Positions 56,450-64,000 of a stretch of DNA of 64,000 bases are shown here, piece by piece. A program made the position numbers and the translations under genes. The notes under the pieces were generated by a model. It was not told the DNA's origin. It was given only the letters and a program-made list of their open reading frames with translations, and did not search any database. Source of the stretch: Marinibacterium profundimaris (GTDB lineage Bacteria > Pseudomonadota > Alphaproteobacteria > Rhodobacterales > Rhodobacteraceae); the NCBI RefSeq assembly GCF_002210095.1, contig NZ_AQQR01000003.1:62001-126000 (forward strand), read 5' to 3'. Numbering within the stretch: the first letter of the stretch is position 1; every line of letters starts with the position of its first letter.

Positions 56450-57448
56450 ATGACGGTCAAAGTTGCCATCAACGGATTCGGACGCATCGGACGCAACGTG
56501 TTGCGCGGTATCGTGGAAAGCGGGCGCAGCGACATCGAGGTCGTCGCCATCAACGACCTGGGTCCGGTCGAAACCAATGCCCACCTTCTGCAGTTCGACA
56601 GCGTGCACGGACGCTTCCCGGCCGAGGTGAAGGTCGTGGGCGACGCCATCGACGTGGGCTATGGCCCGATCAAGGTCACCGCCGAGCGTGACCCCGCCGC
56701 CCTGCCCTGGGACGGTGTCGACATCGCGCTGGAATGCACCGGCATCTTCACGGCCCGCGACAAGGCCGCCGCACATCTGTCGAACGGCGCGAAGAAGGTT
56801 CTGGTCTCGGCGCCGGCAAGCGGCGCGGACCTGACGGTGGTTTACGGCGTGAACCACGACCAGCTGACGGCCGAACACGAAGTGGTCTCGAACGCGTCCT
56901 GCACGACCAACTGCCTGGCGCCCGTGGCCAAGGTGCTGAACGATGCCATTGGGATCGAAAAGGGCTTCATGACCACGATCCACAGCTACACCGGCGACCA
57001 GCCGACACTGGACACGATGCACAAGGACCTGTACCGGGCCCGCGCCGCGGCCATGTCGATGATCCCGACCTCAACGGGCGCCGCCAAGGCCGTGGGCCTC
57101 GTGCTGCCGGAGCTGAACGGCAAGCTCGACGGCGTGGCGATCCGGGTGCCAACGCCGAATGTCTCGGTCGTGGACCTGACCTTCAACGCCGCCCGCGCCA
57201 CCAGCATCGAAGAGATCAACGACGCGATAAGGGCCGCTGCCGACGGCCCGCTGAAGGGTATCCTGGGCTACACGGACAAGCCCAACGTCTCGATGGATTT
57301 CAACCATGACCCGCATTCCTCGGTCTTCCACCTGGATCAGACCAAGGTCATGGACGGCACCATGGTGCGGATCCTGACCTGGTACGACAACGAATGGGGC
57401 TTTTCGAACCGCATGGCGGACACGGCGCTCGCCATGGCCGCGGTCTGA
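56450..57448 (+). CDS. gap: Glyceraldehyde-3-phosphate dehydrogenase, NAD-type
   Basis: The glycolytic GAPDH of 332 residues. The N-terminus is [11 protein letters not shown], the catalytic Cys151 is in [11 protein letters not shown], and the His is in [10 protein letters not shown]. Residues 35-37 are N-D-L: the Asp that binds the NAD adenosine ribose is present, so it prefers NAD. It differs from the first gap in this signature. The operator GTTAGCGCTAAC lies in its upstream region, and a terminator follows about 30 bp after the stop. Confidence 0.95.
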   Translation: MTVKVAINGFGRIGRNVLRGIVESGRSDIEVVAINDLGPVETNAHLLQFDSVHGRFPAEVKVVGDAIDVGYGPIKVTAERDPAALPWDGVDIALECTGIFTARDKAAAHLSNGAKKVLVSAPASGADLTVVYGVNHDQLTAEHEVVSNASCTTNCLAPVAKVLNDAIGIEKGFMTTIHSYTGDQPTLDTMHKDLYRARAAAMSMIPTSTGAAKAVGLVLPELNGKLDGVAIRVPTPNVSVVDLTFNAARATSIEEINDAIRAAADGPLKGILGYTDKPNVSMDFNHDPHSSVFHLDQTKVMDGTMVRILTWYDNEWGFSNRMADTALAMAAV

Positions 57449-57476
57449 GAAGTCTTTCAGGTCTGATCTTTTCCCC

Positions 57477-57505
57477 GGCCCGGTCCTTCGACCGGGCCGT
57501 TTCTT
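57477..57505 (+). terminator. Terminator after gap2
   Basis: GGCCCGGTC/GACCGGGCC with a 4-base loop is followed by GTTTCTT, 28 bp after the gap2 stop. Confidence 0.75.
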
Positions 57506-57549
57506 ATTCGGGGCCCGAGGGGCGCGGCCCAAGGCCTGCCCCGGAACGC

Positions 57550-57576
57550 TTTCGGCCGGGAACATCCCGGCCGAAA
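57550..57576. repeat. 12-bp perfect hairpin between gap2 and coaD
   Basis: TTTCGGCCGGGA/TCCCGGCCGAAA around ACA, with no T-run on either strand. It lies between the convergent ends of gap2 and coaD and may block or insulate transcription. Confidence 0.5.
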
Positions 57577-57620
57577 ATACGCAAATCCAATAACTTACAT
57601 GGCGTCACTGAGATCCGCGG

Positions 57621-58115
57621 TCAGCCGTGCATCCTCCGGATCAGCGCATCGTTCACCGCCTGGGGCACGAATTTCGACACGTCGCCCTTCAGCCGGCAGA
57701 TCTCTTTCACCAGCTTCGAGGCAATCGCCTGGTGGCGCGCCTCGGCCATCAGGAACACCGTCTCGACCGAATCGTCGAGCGCCCGGTTCATGCCGACCAT
57801 CTGGAATTCGTATTCGAAATCCGCGACCGCCCGAAGACCACGCACGATGATCGTCGCGCCCACGTCATGGGCGCAATCGATCAGCAGGTTCTCGAACGGA
57901 TGGGCCACGATCTCGGTCCCGGTCTGCTCCGACAGCAGCACCAGCTCGGGTTCCAGCATGGCCACACGCTCTTCGAGCGTAAACAGTGGACCCTTGTCGC
58001 GGTTTATCGCGACACCGATCACCAACTTGTCCACCAGCGCGGAGGCGCGGCGTATGATGTCGATATGACCCAGAGTGACCGGGTCGAAGGTTCCCGGATA
58101 CAACCCGACGCGCAT
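57621..58115 (-). CDS. coaD: Phosphopantetheine adenylyltransferase
   Basis: Fourth step of coenzyme A synthesis, making dephospho-CoA. The 164-residue nucleotidyltransferase has GTFDPVTLGHIDIIRRA (T/HxGH) at residues 8-24, IVRGLRAVADFEYEFQM near 90, and the C-terminal VSKFVP element that replaces ISSTxxR. ATG 58115 gives the standard MRVGLYPGTFDP start. Confidence 0.96.
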   Translation of the reverse strand: MRVGLYPGTFDPVTLGHIDIIRRASALVDKLVIGVAINRDKGPLFTLEERVAMLEPELVLLSEQTGTEIVAHPFENLLIDCAHDVGATIIVRGLRAVADFEYEFQMVGMNRALDDSVETVFLMAEARHQAIASKLVKEICRLKGDVSKFVPQAVNDALIRRMHG

Positions 58116-58179
58116 GACATGCCTCCCACTGCCGCACCGGGTTGCAACGAAACAAAATTTCGCAGGGGATGCAAGCGGC

Positions 58180-58614
58180 CTAGTGGCCCATGATCATGCC
58201 TTCGAGCGCATCTTTCTCCATTTCCAGGGCCTGGAGCTGTGCCTTGACCACGTCGCCGAGCGAGATCAGCCCGATCATTGCGTCATCTTCGACCACGGGC
58301 ATGTGGCGGAACCGGCCCTCGGTCATCTTGGACAACACCTCGGACACGGCAGACCGGCTGTTGCAGGTGACCACGTCGCGGGTCATGTAATCCGACACCA
58401 GCCGCGACAGGCACGAGGACCCGGACTGGGCCAGTTCGCGCACGATGTCGCGCTCCGACAGAATGCCAAGCGCCACCTTTCCATCCTCGCTGACCACGAC
58501 CGTCCCGATCCGCTTGTCGGCCAGGATCTTCGCGACATCCGCGATCGACGTATCCGGCCCAACCGTCACGACGCCCGCCTCGGGCTTGGACTTGATAATC
58601 TGGTGCACGAGCAT
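58180..58614 (-). CDS. CBS domain protein
   Basis: A 144-residue protein made of two CBS motifs (about residues 8-65 and 74-132), which sense adenine nucleotides. Landmarks are VTVGPDTSIADVAKILADKRIG, LGILSERDIVREL, DYMTRDVVTC and GRFRHMPVVEDD. It stands alone, 64 bp upstream of coaD on the same strand. The target enzyme is not known. Confidence 0.9.
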   Translation of the reverse strand: MLVHQIIKSKPEAGVVTVGPDTSIADVAKILADKRIGTVVVSEDGKVALGILSERDIVRELAQSGSSCLSRLVSDYMTRDVVTCNSRSAVSEVLSKMTEGRFRHMPVVEDDAMIGLISLGDVVKAQLQALEMEKDALEGMIMGH

Positions 58615-58723
58615 GGCGTCTCCTCCACATGCTATGGCTCTGTTGGCATCCTCTCACGGCGCCGCTGATCGGGCCGGTATTTTTCTTTCTTAATCAAAAG
58701 CGTTGCCGCAATAAAAGTTAAAG

Positions 58724-59617
58724 TCAAGCAGCACCTTCGAGCTGGTAAACTTCGGCTTTCAGACGCTCGGCTAAAACGGCCGAGAAGCGGTTCAGCCGCT
58801 CGCTTCGCTGATCGCTCTGGTGCCGGACCAGGTAGAAGGCCCGTTTCAGCGCAATCTCCTCGCTCAGGACCCTGCGCAACCTTGGGTGGAACGGTAGCGC
58901 GAAATCATGCGCCACGCAAAGCCCCTGTCCACCTTCGGTCATCCGCAGCTGCACGGGCACCGAATTCGATGCGAGGGCGACGCGATCGACACCCAGTTCA
59001 TGCAGGTAGTCCAGTTCGGCATCGAAGATCATGTCCGGGATGTAACCCACCATCGGCAGCCCGCGCAGGTCGGCGCGCGCCTGGATCGGGTGCCGCGCCA
59101 GGAAATCCTCGGCGCCGGCCAGGTGCAGCCGGTAATCGGTGATCTTTTTCACCAGCAGCTGCCCCGCCGTGGGCGGGCTGACGGTGATCGCCATGTCCGC
59201 CTCGCGCCGCGACAGGTTCACGACCCGTGGCTGGGCCACGACCTGGATGTCCAGGTCCGGGTTCTCGCGCGCGATGGACAGGCAGACCTGCGGCAGCAGG
59301 TAGGTCGCGCAGCCATCCGGCGCGCCAATGCGGATCTGCCCGGTCAGCCGGTCCGAGGATCCCGCAATCGCATCCATCCCCGCCCGCATCGCCTGCTCTG
59401 CCCGCTCGCCATGGGCCAGCAACCGTTCTCCGGCGGGCGTCAGCGTGTAGCCCTGCGGCGATTTCAGGAACAGCGGCGCCTCCACCGCCGCTTCCAGCCG
59501 GGCGATCCGCCGCCCGACGGTGGCCGGGTCCAGCTTCAGCCGCCGGCCCGCGCCCGACAGGCTCTCGGCCCGGGTGACGGCAAGGAACACCTTCATGTCG
59601 TCCCAGTGCGGTTCCAT
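58724..59617 (-). CDS. LysR family regulator, divergent from mmsA
   Basis: A 297-residue LysR regulator (HTH at residues about 17-40: ESLSGAGRRLKLDPATVGRRIARLE). ATG 59617 starts MEPHWDDMKVF with GGGGTGAG upstream; the frame extends open to 59680, but a perfect palindrome covers that part. The gene is divergent from mmsA, so it is the probable regulator of valine catabolism. The ligand is not known. Confidence 0.88.
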   Translation of the reverse strand: MEPHWDDMKVFLAVTRAESLSGAGRRLKLDPATVGRRIARLEAAVEAPLFLKSPQGYTLTPAGERLLAHGERAEQAMRAGMDAIAGSSDRLTGQIRIGAPDGCATYLLPQVCLSIARENPDLDIQVVAQPRVVNLSRREADMAITVSPPTAGQLLVKKITDYRLHLAGAEDFLARHPIQARADLRGLPMVGYIPDMIFDAELDYLHELGVDRVALASNSVPVQLRMTEGGQGLCVAHDFALPFHPRLRRVLSEEIALKRAFYLVRHQSDQRSERLNRFSAVLAERLKAEVYQLEGAA

Positions 59618-59625
59618 CTCACCCC

Positions 59626-59637
59626 TGCAATATTGCA
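59626..59637. promoter_or_regulatory. Perfect palindrome between the LysR gene and mmsA
   Basis: TGCAATATTGCA is a 12-bp perfect palindrome in the roughly 107-bp gap between the LysR and mmsA starts. It is a likely regulator binding site for both genes. Confidence 0.6.
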
Positions 59638-59724
59638 AAACCTCTTTGGGATCTTGCCCCTGTTCAGCGCGTTTCTGCAAGATTAGGATGTGCCCAAAAT
59701 CCGACCATCCCGAGGAGACACCCG

Positions 59725-61224
59725 ATGGAAGAGATCCAGCATTACATCAACGGCGCGCGCGTGACTGGCACATCGGGCCGCTTCACCGAGATCTTCAACC
59801 CCGCCACTGGCGAGGTGCAGGCCAAGGTCCCGCTCGCCTCGGTCGAAGAGATCAACGAGGCCATCGCCAAGGCTGCCGAGGCACAGGTCGCCTGGGGCGC
59901 CACCAACCCTCAGCGCCGCGCGCGGGTGATGATGAAGTTCGGCCAGCTCATCAACGAGAACATGGACAAGCTCGCCGAGCTGGTCAGCCGCGAACACGGC
60001 AAGACCCTGCCCGACGCGCGCGGCGACGTGCAGCGCGGGCTGGAAGTGGTCGAGGTCTGCATGGGCGCGCCCAACATGCTGAAGGGCGAATACACCGACA
60101 ACGGCGGCCCGGGCATCGATCTTTATTCCATGCGCCAACCGCTCGGTGTGGTCGCGGGCATCACGCCCTTCAACTTCCCGGCGATGATCCCGCTGTGGAA
60201 GATGGCGCCGGCGCTCGCCTGCGGCAACGCGATGATCCTCAAGCCGTCCGAGCGCTGCCCCTCGACCTCTCTGCTGCTGGCCGAGCTGATCAAGGAAGCC
60301 GGCCTGCCCGATGGCGTGCTGCAGGTGATCAACGGCGACAAGGAAGCCGTCGACGCGATCCTGGACAACGAGACGGTGCAGGCGGTGGGCTTTGTCGGCT
60401 CCACCCCGATCGCGCAGTATATCTATGGCCGCGCCACCGCGAACGGCAAGCGGGCGCAATGCTTCGGCGGTGCGAAGAACCACATGATCGTCATGCCGGA
60501 CGCCGACATGGACAAGGCCGCCGACGCGCTGGTCGGCGCGGGCTTTGGCGCGGCCGGCGAACGCTGCATGGCGATCTCGGTCGCCGTCCCGGTGGGCGCC
60601 GAAACCGCGGACGCGCTGATCGAACGCCTGGTGCCGCGCATCGACAAGCTGAAGGTCGGCCCCTACACCGCCGGCGAAGATGTCGATTACGGCCCCGTCA
60701 TCACCAAGGCGGCCGAGCAGAAGATCAAAGGCCTTATCACCTCGGGCGTCGAGCAGGGCGCGACCCTGGTGCGCGACGGGCGCGATTTCTCGCTGCAGGG
60801 GTATGAAGAGGGCTTCTTCGTCGGCCCGACGCTGTTCGACAACGTCACGCCCGAGATGGACATCTACAAGGAAGAGATCTTTGGTCCCGTCCTCAGCCAG
60901 GTCCGCACCGAGACCTACGAAGAGGCGCTCAAGCTGACCATGGACAACCCCTATGGCAACGGCACGGCGATCTTCACCGCCGATGGCGACACCGCACGCG
61001 ACTTCGCCCACCGGGTGAACGTGGGCATGGTCGGCATCAACTTCCCGATCCCGGTTCCGCTGAGCTACCACACCTTCGGCGGCTGGAAGAAGTCGGCCTT
61101 CGGTGACCTGAACCAGTACGGCCCCGACGCCTTCCGCTTCTACACCAAGACCAAGACCGTCACGGCGCGCTGGTTCTCGGGCATCAAGGAAGGCGGCGAG
61201 TTCAACTTCAAGGCCATGGACTGA
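59725..61224 (+). CDS. mmsA: CoA-acylating methylmalonate-semialdehyde dehydrogenase
   Basis: Converts methylmalonate semialdehyde to propionyl-CoA in valine (and inositol) breakdown. The 499-residue ALDH-superfamily protein has the MmsA hallmarks: GVVAGITPFNFPAMIPLW, a GSTPIAQYIYGRA segment, and the nucleophile Cys281 in GAAGERCMAIS. The Glu base of most ALDHs is replaced by Asn (QCFGGAKNH), as expected for MmsA. ATG 59725 has AGGAGA upstream. No mmsB is nearby. Confidence 0.95.
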   Translation: MEEIQHYINGARVTGTSGRFTEIFNPATGEVQAKVPLASVEEINEAIAKAAEAQVAWGATNPQRRARVMMKFGQLINENMDKLAELVSREHGKTLPDARGDVQRGLEVVEVCMGAPNMLKGEYTDNGGPGIDLYSMRQPLGVVAGITPFNFPAMIPLWKMAPALACGNAMILKPSERCPSTSLLLAELIKEAGLPDGVLQVINGDKEAVDAILDNETVQAVGFVGSTPIAQYIYGRATANGKRAQCFGGAKNHMIVMPDADMDKAADALVGAGFGAAGERCMAISVAVPVGAETADALIERLVPRIDKLKVGPYTAGEDVDYGPVITKAAEQKIKGLITSGVEQGATLVRDGRDFSLQGYEEGFFVGPTLFDNVTPEMDIYKEEIFGPVLSQVRTETYEEALKLTMDNPYGNGTAIFTADGDTARDFAHRVNVGMVGINFPIPVPLSYHTFGGWKKSAFGDLNQYGPDAFRFYTKTKTVTARWFSGIKEGGEFNFKAMD

Positions 61225-61415
61225 CGCAGACCCGGGCCCGGCTGACCGGGCCCGGCCCACAGGCGGCGCCGGCCGCAGGGAACCGGCGCGCGTTGACGTG
61301 ACAGAAAGCTGCGTTAACCATATGGAAACCATTCGTTGACCGGCGATTATTGGCGTTATTAACTGGGGGTGGGCAGCAGGCCTGCCCCCTGCTTGTTTCG
61401 AGGTAACGCCTTGAT

Positions 61416-61922
61416 ATGACGATGAAGTTGCGTGTCTTCCCGCGTCGCGGGCTGGTTTTCTTCAGCGCCCATGGCCGTCTTACGGCCAGCGCGATGATCG
61501 GAGCCTGTCGCCTTTGCCTGCGCCACCCGGATTTCCGGCCGGGACAGAAGCAGTTGTTCGACCTGACCGAGGTCACGGGCTTCGATTGCAGCGCATCCGG
61601 GCTCCTGTCTCTTCAGGCCAAACAGCTTGATCTCTTTGCCTGGGACGGCGCCGAAACGCTCATTGTCTACCACGCCCCGCATCGGGCGGCCCAGGACATC
61701 GCACAGCGGGTGCTTCGGCCGCGCGGGTCGATGAAGGGCGTTATCCCCCGCATCCAGGAGCACGAGGCTGACGCCCTGTCGCTTCTGGGCCAGCCCGAGA
61801 CAAGCTTTGCCGATTTCCTCGCCATGGCCGACCAGCCCTGCAGCGCGCCGCCTCAGCCCTCTCCGGGGCGCAGCACCGGCTATGCCCCGACCCGGCGCGG
61901 CCGTCACCCCGACACGCACTGA
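61416..61922 (+). CDS. Hypothetical protein, STAS-like core
   Basis: A 168-residue protein. The core (residues 20-95: FSAHGRLTASAMIGACRLCL, then QLFDLTEVTGFDCSA) resembles a STAS or SpoIIAA-like fold. The C-terminus is low-complexity. I cannot name a family with confidence. ATG 61416 has a weak SD, and a second ATG is 6 nt on. It lies between mmsA and the L,D-transpeptidase gene as its own unit. Confidence 0.6.
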   Translation: MTMKLRVFPRRGLVFFSAHGRLTASAMIGACRLCLRHPDFRPGQKQLFDLTEVTGFDCSASGLLSLQAKQLDLFAWDGAETLIVYHAPHRAAQDIAQRVLRPRGSMKGVIPRIQEHEADALSLLGQPETSFADFLAMADQPCSAPPQPSPGRSTGYAPTRRGRHPDTH

Positions 61923-62071
61923 GGCTCCGAGACCACGGGGCGCGGCAAAGACGGTGAATTCTTCGTGAGCCCCCCCGCTTTGCCGAAGCCCGCACTTTCC
62001 TGATCGCCCGGAAACGCGTAAGTCACATTCAAAAAAGTGCATTATGTAACCGTGATGAGGTCCGAGCCCAC

Positions 62072-62683
62072 ATGTCCGACCAGCACAACAAGCCTCTGTC
62101 CCGCCGCAGCCTGATCCTGAGCGGTATCGCCACCCTGGCCACGCCGGCGCTTGCCCGTGCGCAATCCAGCGATGCCTTTCCGCAGGCCGAACCGGCCATT
62201 CGCGACCAGGTTCCGGTGCAGCGCAACATCTCGTCCTTCACCACCCAGAACTGGCAGGACCATTTCGACCAGCTGGGCGTCGGCTGCCTTCTGGCCGACA
62301 TCACCAGCCGCGCCGTGCATTACTGGGGCGGTGACGGGGTGACCTACCGCCTTTACCCCTCCTCGGTGCCGCTGAGCGAGGAGCTGACCCGCCGCGGCTA
62401 TTCCACGATCGTGCGCAAGACCGAGTTCCCCAGCTGGACGCCGACGGCGTCGATGCGCGAACGCGATCCCACCCTGCCCGAACGCATGGAAGGCGGCGAT
62501 CCCGGCAACCCATTGGGCACCCGCGCCATGTATCTCGACTGGCCGGCCTACCTGGTGCACGGCACGCATGACACCCGCAAGATCGGGCGCCAGAGCTCGT
62601 CGGGCTGCATCGGTCTTTACAACCAGCATGTCGAACAGCTTTATCCGCTGGTCGAGATCGGCACCCAGGTTCGCCTGGTCTGA
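62072..62683 (+). CDS. L,D-transpeptidase (YkuD family)
   Basis: Crosslinks peptidoglycan or links it to proteins in the periplasm. The 203-residue protein has an RR-containing signal peptide (LSRRSLILSGIATLATPALARA), perhaps Tat. The YkuD catalytic set is HGTHDTRKIGRQSSSGCIG, with nucleophile Cys179 and its upstream His. No LysM domain is present. ATG 62072 follows directly after a TGAGG-type SD. Confidence 0.9.
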   Translation: MSDQHNKPLSRRSLILSGIATLATPALARAQSSDAFPQAEPAIRDQVPVQRNISSFTTQNWQDHFDQLGVGCLLADITSRAVHYWGGDGVTYRLYPSSVPLSEELTRRGYSTIVRKTEFPSWTPTASMRERDPTLPERMEGGDPGNPLGTRAMYLDWPAYLVHGTHDTRKIGRQSSSGCIGLYNQHVEQLYPLVEIGTQVRLV

Positions 62684-62689
62684 CGATCC

Positions 62690-62724
62690 GCCGCGCCCGG
62701 TCGATCCCGGGCGGCGCCCCTTTT
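62690..62724 (+). terminator. Terminator after the L,D-transpeptidase gene
   Basis: GCCGCGCCCGG/CCGGGCGGC stem with one bulge is followed downstream by TTTT, 7 bp after the stop codon. Confidence 0.6.
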
Positions 62725-62766
62725 GATAAGATTGAAACGGATCCCGTGCGGGGTCCTTTCTGCGTT

Positions 62767-63606
62767 TCAGAGCTTGCGCATCCAGAAGCTCTGCGCCCTG
62801 CCCCCGCCCAGGAACGGCAGGGCGGCCACCGCATCGGGCCGTTCCTTCTGCAGGTAGAAACCCGGCCACAGGATCTCGTATCCGCCGCCCTGCAGCAGCG
62901 CGTGCAGCATGTATTGCTCGCCCCAGCCCGGGCAGTCGTAGAAGAACCGCTTGGGGTATTCATAGGGCAGGAACACGTCGTGCACGTGGATCACTACGCC
63001 CGCGGGCAGCGACGGGATGATCCGGCAGAAGAGATGCGCGACATCGTTGGACATCCGCACCACGTGGCTCGAATCGATGAAGAGCACGTCGTCGGCCTCC
63101 AGCTCGGCAAAGAGCGCCGGATCGACGCCTTCGACGTGGCCCTGTTCGAACCGGTCCACCACCCCGGCGATATCCGCGCGCGGCCAGGGGTCGATGGCGG
63201 TGATCGTGCCGCGGATCTCCCCGTCGATCAGCGCCTGGCGCGTGACACGGGTGGAGTTGCCGCATCCGACCTCGATCACCCTCTTCGGCGCGTGCCGGCG
63301 GATCATCAGGTAAAGCGCCTCGGCATCCGGCGTGTCGTAATAGCCGTTGGCGGGCGTGTAGCCCGTTGTGCTTGCCGTGCGCAGCCGCTCGAGGTCAGCG
63401 GCATGGGCCATGTAGTCGCGCTCCAGCGGCGCGATGTCGAAGGCCTCCATCCCCGGCGACAGCGCATAGGCCGGCCCGTTGAGCCCTCCGCGCGCCTCGA
63501 ATGCCTCCAGCCGCGCGCGTTCGGCGCGGATCTCGTTCTTGTCGACCAGGGCCACGTCCAGCTCGTCGAGCATGTCGTTCATCTTCGGGAATTTGCGCCT
63601 GGCCAT
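62767..63606 (-). CDS. Class I SAM-dependent methyltransferase-like protein
   Basis: A 279-residue Rossmann methyltransferase-like protein. The SAM motif is [13 protein letters not shown] near residue 115, motif II (acidic) is [11 protein letters not shown], and [16 protein letters not shown] lies further on. The substrate is unknown; the family includes transferases for sugars or proteins. ATG 63606 (MARRKFPKM) is the likely start. It is convergent with the transpeptidase gene and divergent from the last gene. Confidence 0.75.
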   Translation of the reverse strand: MARRKFPKMNDMLDELDVALVDKNEIRAERARLEAFEARGGLNGPAYALSPGMEAFDIAPLERDYMAHAADLERLRTASTTGYTPANGYYDTPDAEALYLMIRRHAPKRVIEVGCGNSTRVTRQALIDGEIRGTITAIDPWPRADIAGVVDRFEQGHVEGVDPALFAELEADDVLFIDSSHVVRMSNDVAHLFCRIIPSLPAGVVIHVHDVFLPYEYPKRFFYDCPGWGEQYMLHALLQGGGYEILWPGFYLQKERPDAVAALPFLGGGRAQSFWMRKL

Positions 63607-63742
63607 GGCCCCTGCCTTTCCTGTCACCGGTTCCCTCCCGCTTAGGCGCGCCGGCCGGCGGGCGCAAGCGCGGGCCACGGATTTTCCTTGGCAGATCGGT
63701 CGCTTCCGGCTTCACTGTCCCCGCGGAACGGGGGGCGGCGCC

Positions 63743-64000
63743 ATTCAACAGGATTTCACCATCGGCATCGAGGAGGAGTACCTTCTCGTCGACAAGGACA
63801 GCCTCGACCTCGCCCAGGCGCCCGAGGCGCTGATGACGGCCTGCCAGGCCGATACCGAGGGCCAGGTCAGCCCCGAATTCCTGCAATGCCAGATCGAGGT
63901 CGGCACGCGCGTCTGTTCCAGCATCACCGCCGCGCAGGAAGACCTGCGCCGCCTGCGCCGGATCGTCTCGGACCGCGCGGCCGAGCACAACCTTGCCCCC
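63743..64000 (+). CDS. YbdK-type carboxylate-amine ligase (glutamate-cysteine ligase 2 family), partial
   Basis: The first 86 residues of a YbdK-family ATP-dependent carboxylate-amine ligase, cut by the window end. The signature [22 protein letters not shown] contains the catalytic Glu region GIEEEY. No ATG, GTG or TTG is found in frame close to this conserved N-terminus; the best placed candidate is an ATT at 63743 after a GGGGGCGG. A far-upstream ATG at 63605 would overlap the divergent gene's start and add an unlikely 46 residues. A miscalled base in the G6 run at 63730-63735 is another possibility. Confidence 0.8.
   Translation, partial: MQQDFTIGIEEEYLLVDKDSLDLAQAPEALMTACQADTEGQVSPEFLQCQIEVGTRVCSSITAAQEDLRRLRRIVSDRAAEHNLAP

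Noticed and set aside
1-64000. CRISPR arrays, insertion sequences, integrases and prophage structural genes
   Set aside because: No regularly spaced repeats, transposase or integrase motifs, or capsid, portal or terminase genes were found. The lysis pair is the only phage-related trace.

Overview
The window is a high-GC chromosomal segment of an alphaproteobacterium, almost certainly a Rhodobacteraceae (Roseobacter/Paracoccus-type) genome. Evidence: an adenosylcobalamin-dependent ribonucleotide reductase, a LexA gene with a GAAC-N7-GAAC SOS box, a tandem cold-shock-domain protein, a fused IorAB, a gene-transfer-agent (GTA) type holin next to ccm genes, and a dispersed intergenic motif built around GGAG-TATTTGGgCCAA. 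Nearly all of it is ordinary, well-packed core genome. No insertion sequence, integrase, CRISPR array or rRNA gene was seen.
Layout. 1-5.5 kb: nrdJ (minus, runs off the left edge), a lipoprotein, a serine hydrolase and tRNA-Pro(TGG). 5.7-10.5 kb: DUF192 protein, double cold-shock protein, pdxH, fabI, gpt and an aminotransferase. 10.6-23.2 kb: ppiD-trpE, small genes, then the tight chain trpG-trpD-udg-trpC-moaC-moeA, followed by lexA under its own SOS promoter. 23.3-29.2 kb: comEC, gltX, gltA and a PaaG-like hydratase/isomerase. 29.3-33.7 kb: cytochrome c maturation genes ccmE, ccmF and ccmH (minus) with an endolysin/holin pair between ccmE and ccmF. 33.7-41 kb: argC, murI, a plsC-like acyltransferase, iorAB and a divergent LysR gene. 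41-48.5 kb: a probable small RNA, a large MscS channel, a small exported protein, purL, bolA and a CGFS glutaredoxin. 48.5-53.6 kb: a Met/Gly-rich EF-hand protein, a structured intergenic region that may hold 6S RNA, zapA with a coiled-coil partner, transketolase, and the bfd-bfr iron-storage pair. 53.8-64 kb: a DUF808 membrane protein, two GAPDH genes with different cofactor signatures, coaD, a CBS protein, LysR/mmsA, an L,D-transpeptidase, a methyltransferase and the start of a YbdK-type ligase.
Functional themes are tryptophan and molybdopterin synthesis, cytochrome c assembly, triose-phosphate metabolism, iron storage with Fe-S trafficking (BolA/Grx), and branched-chain or aromatic acid breakdown (mmsA, iorAB, PaaG-like).
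The items most worth a second look are: (a) the GTA-type lysis pair embedded among the ccm genes, with a direct repeat upstream; (b) a shared GTTAGCGCTAAC-type operator before both gap genes, whose products differ at the NAD-discriminating Asp; (c) a probable sRNA at 41.36-41.45 kb; (d) several clean palindromic operators in divergent or promoter regions; and (e) the last gene, which lacks a canonical start codon at its conserved N-terminus. I did not find a convincing, wholly undescribed multi-gene system.
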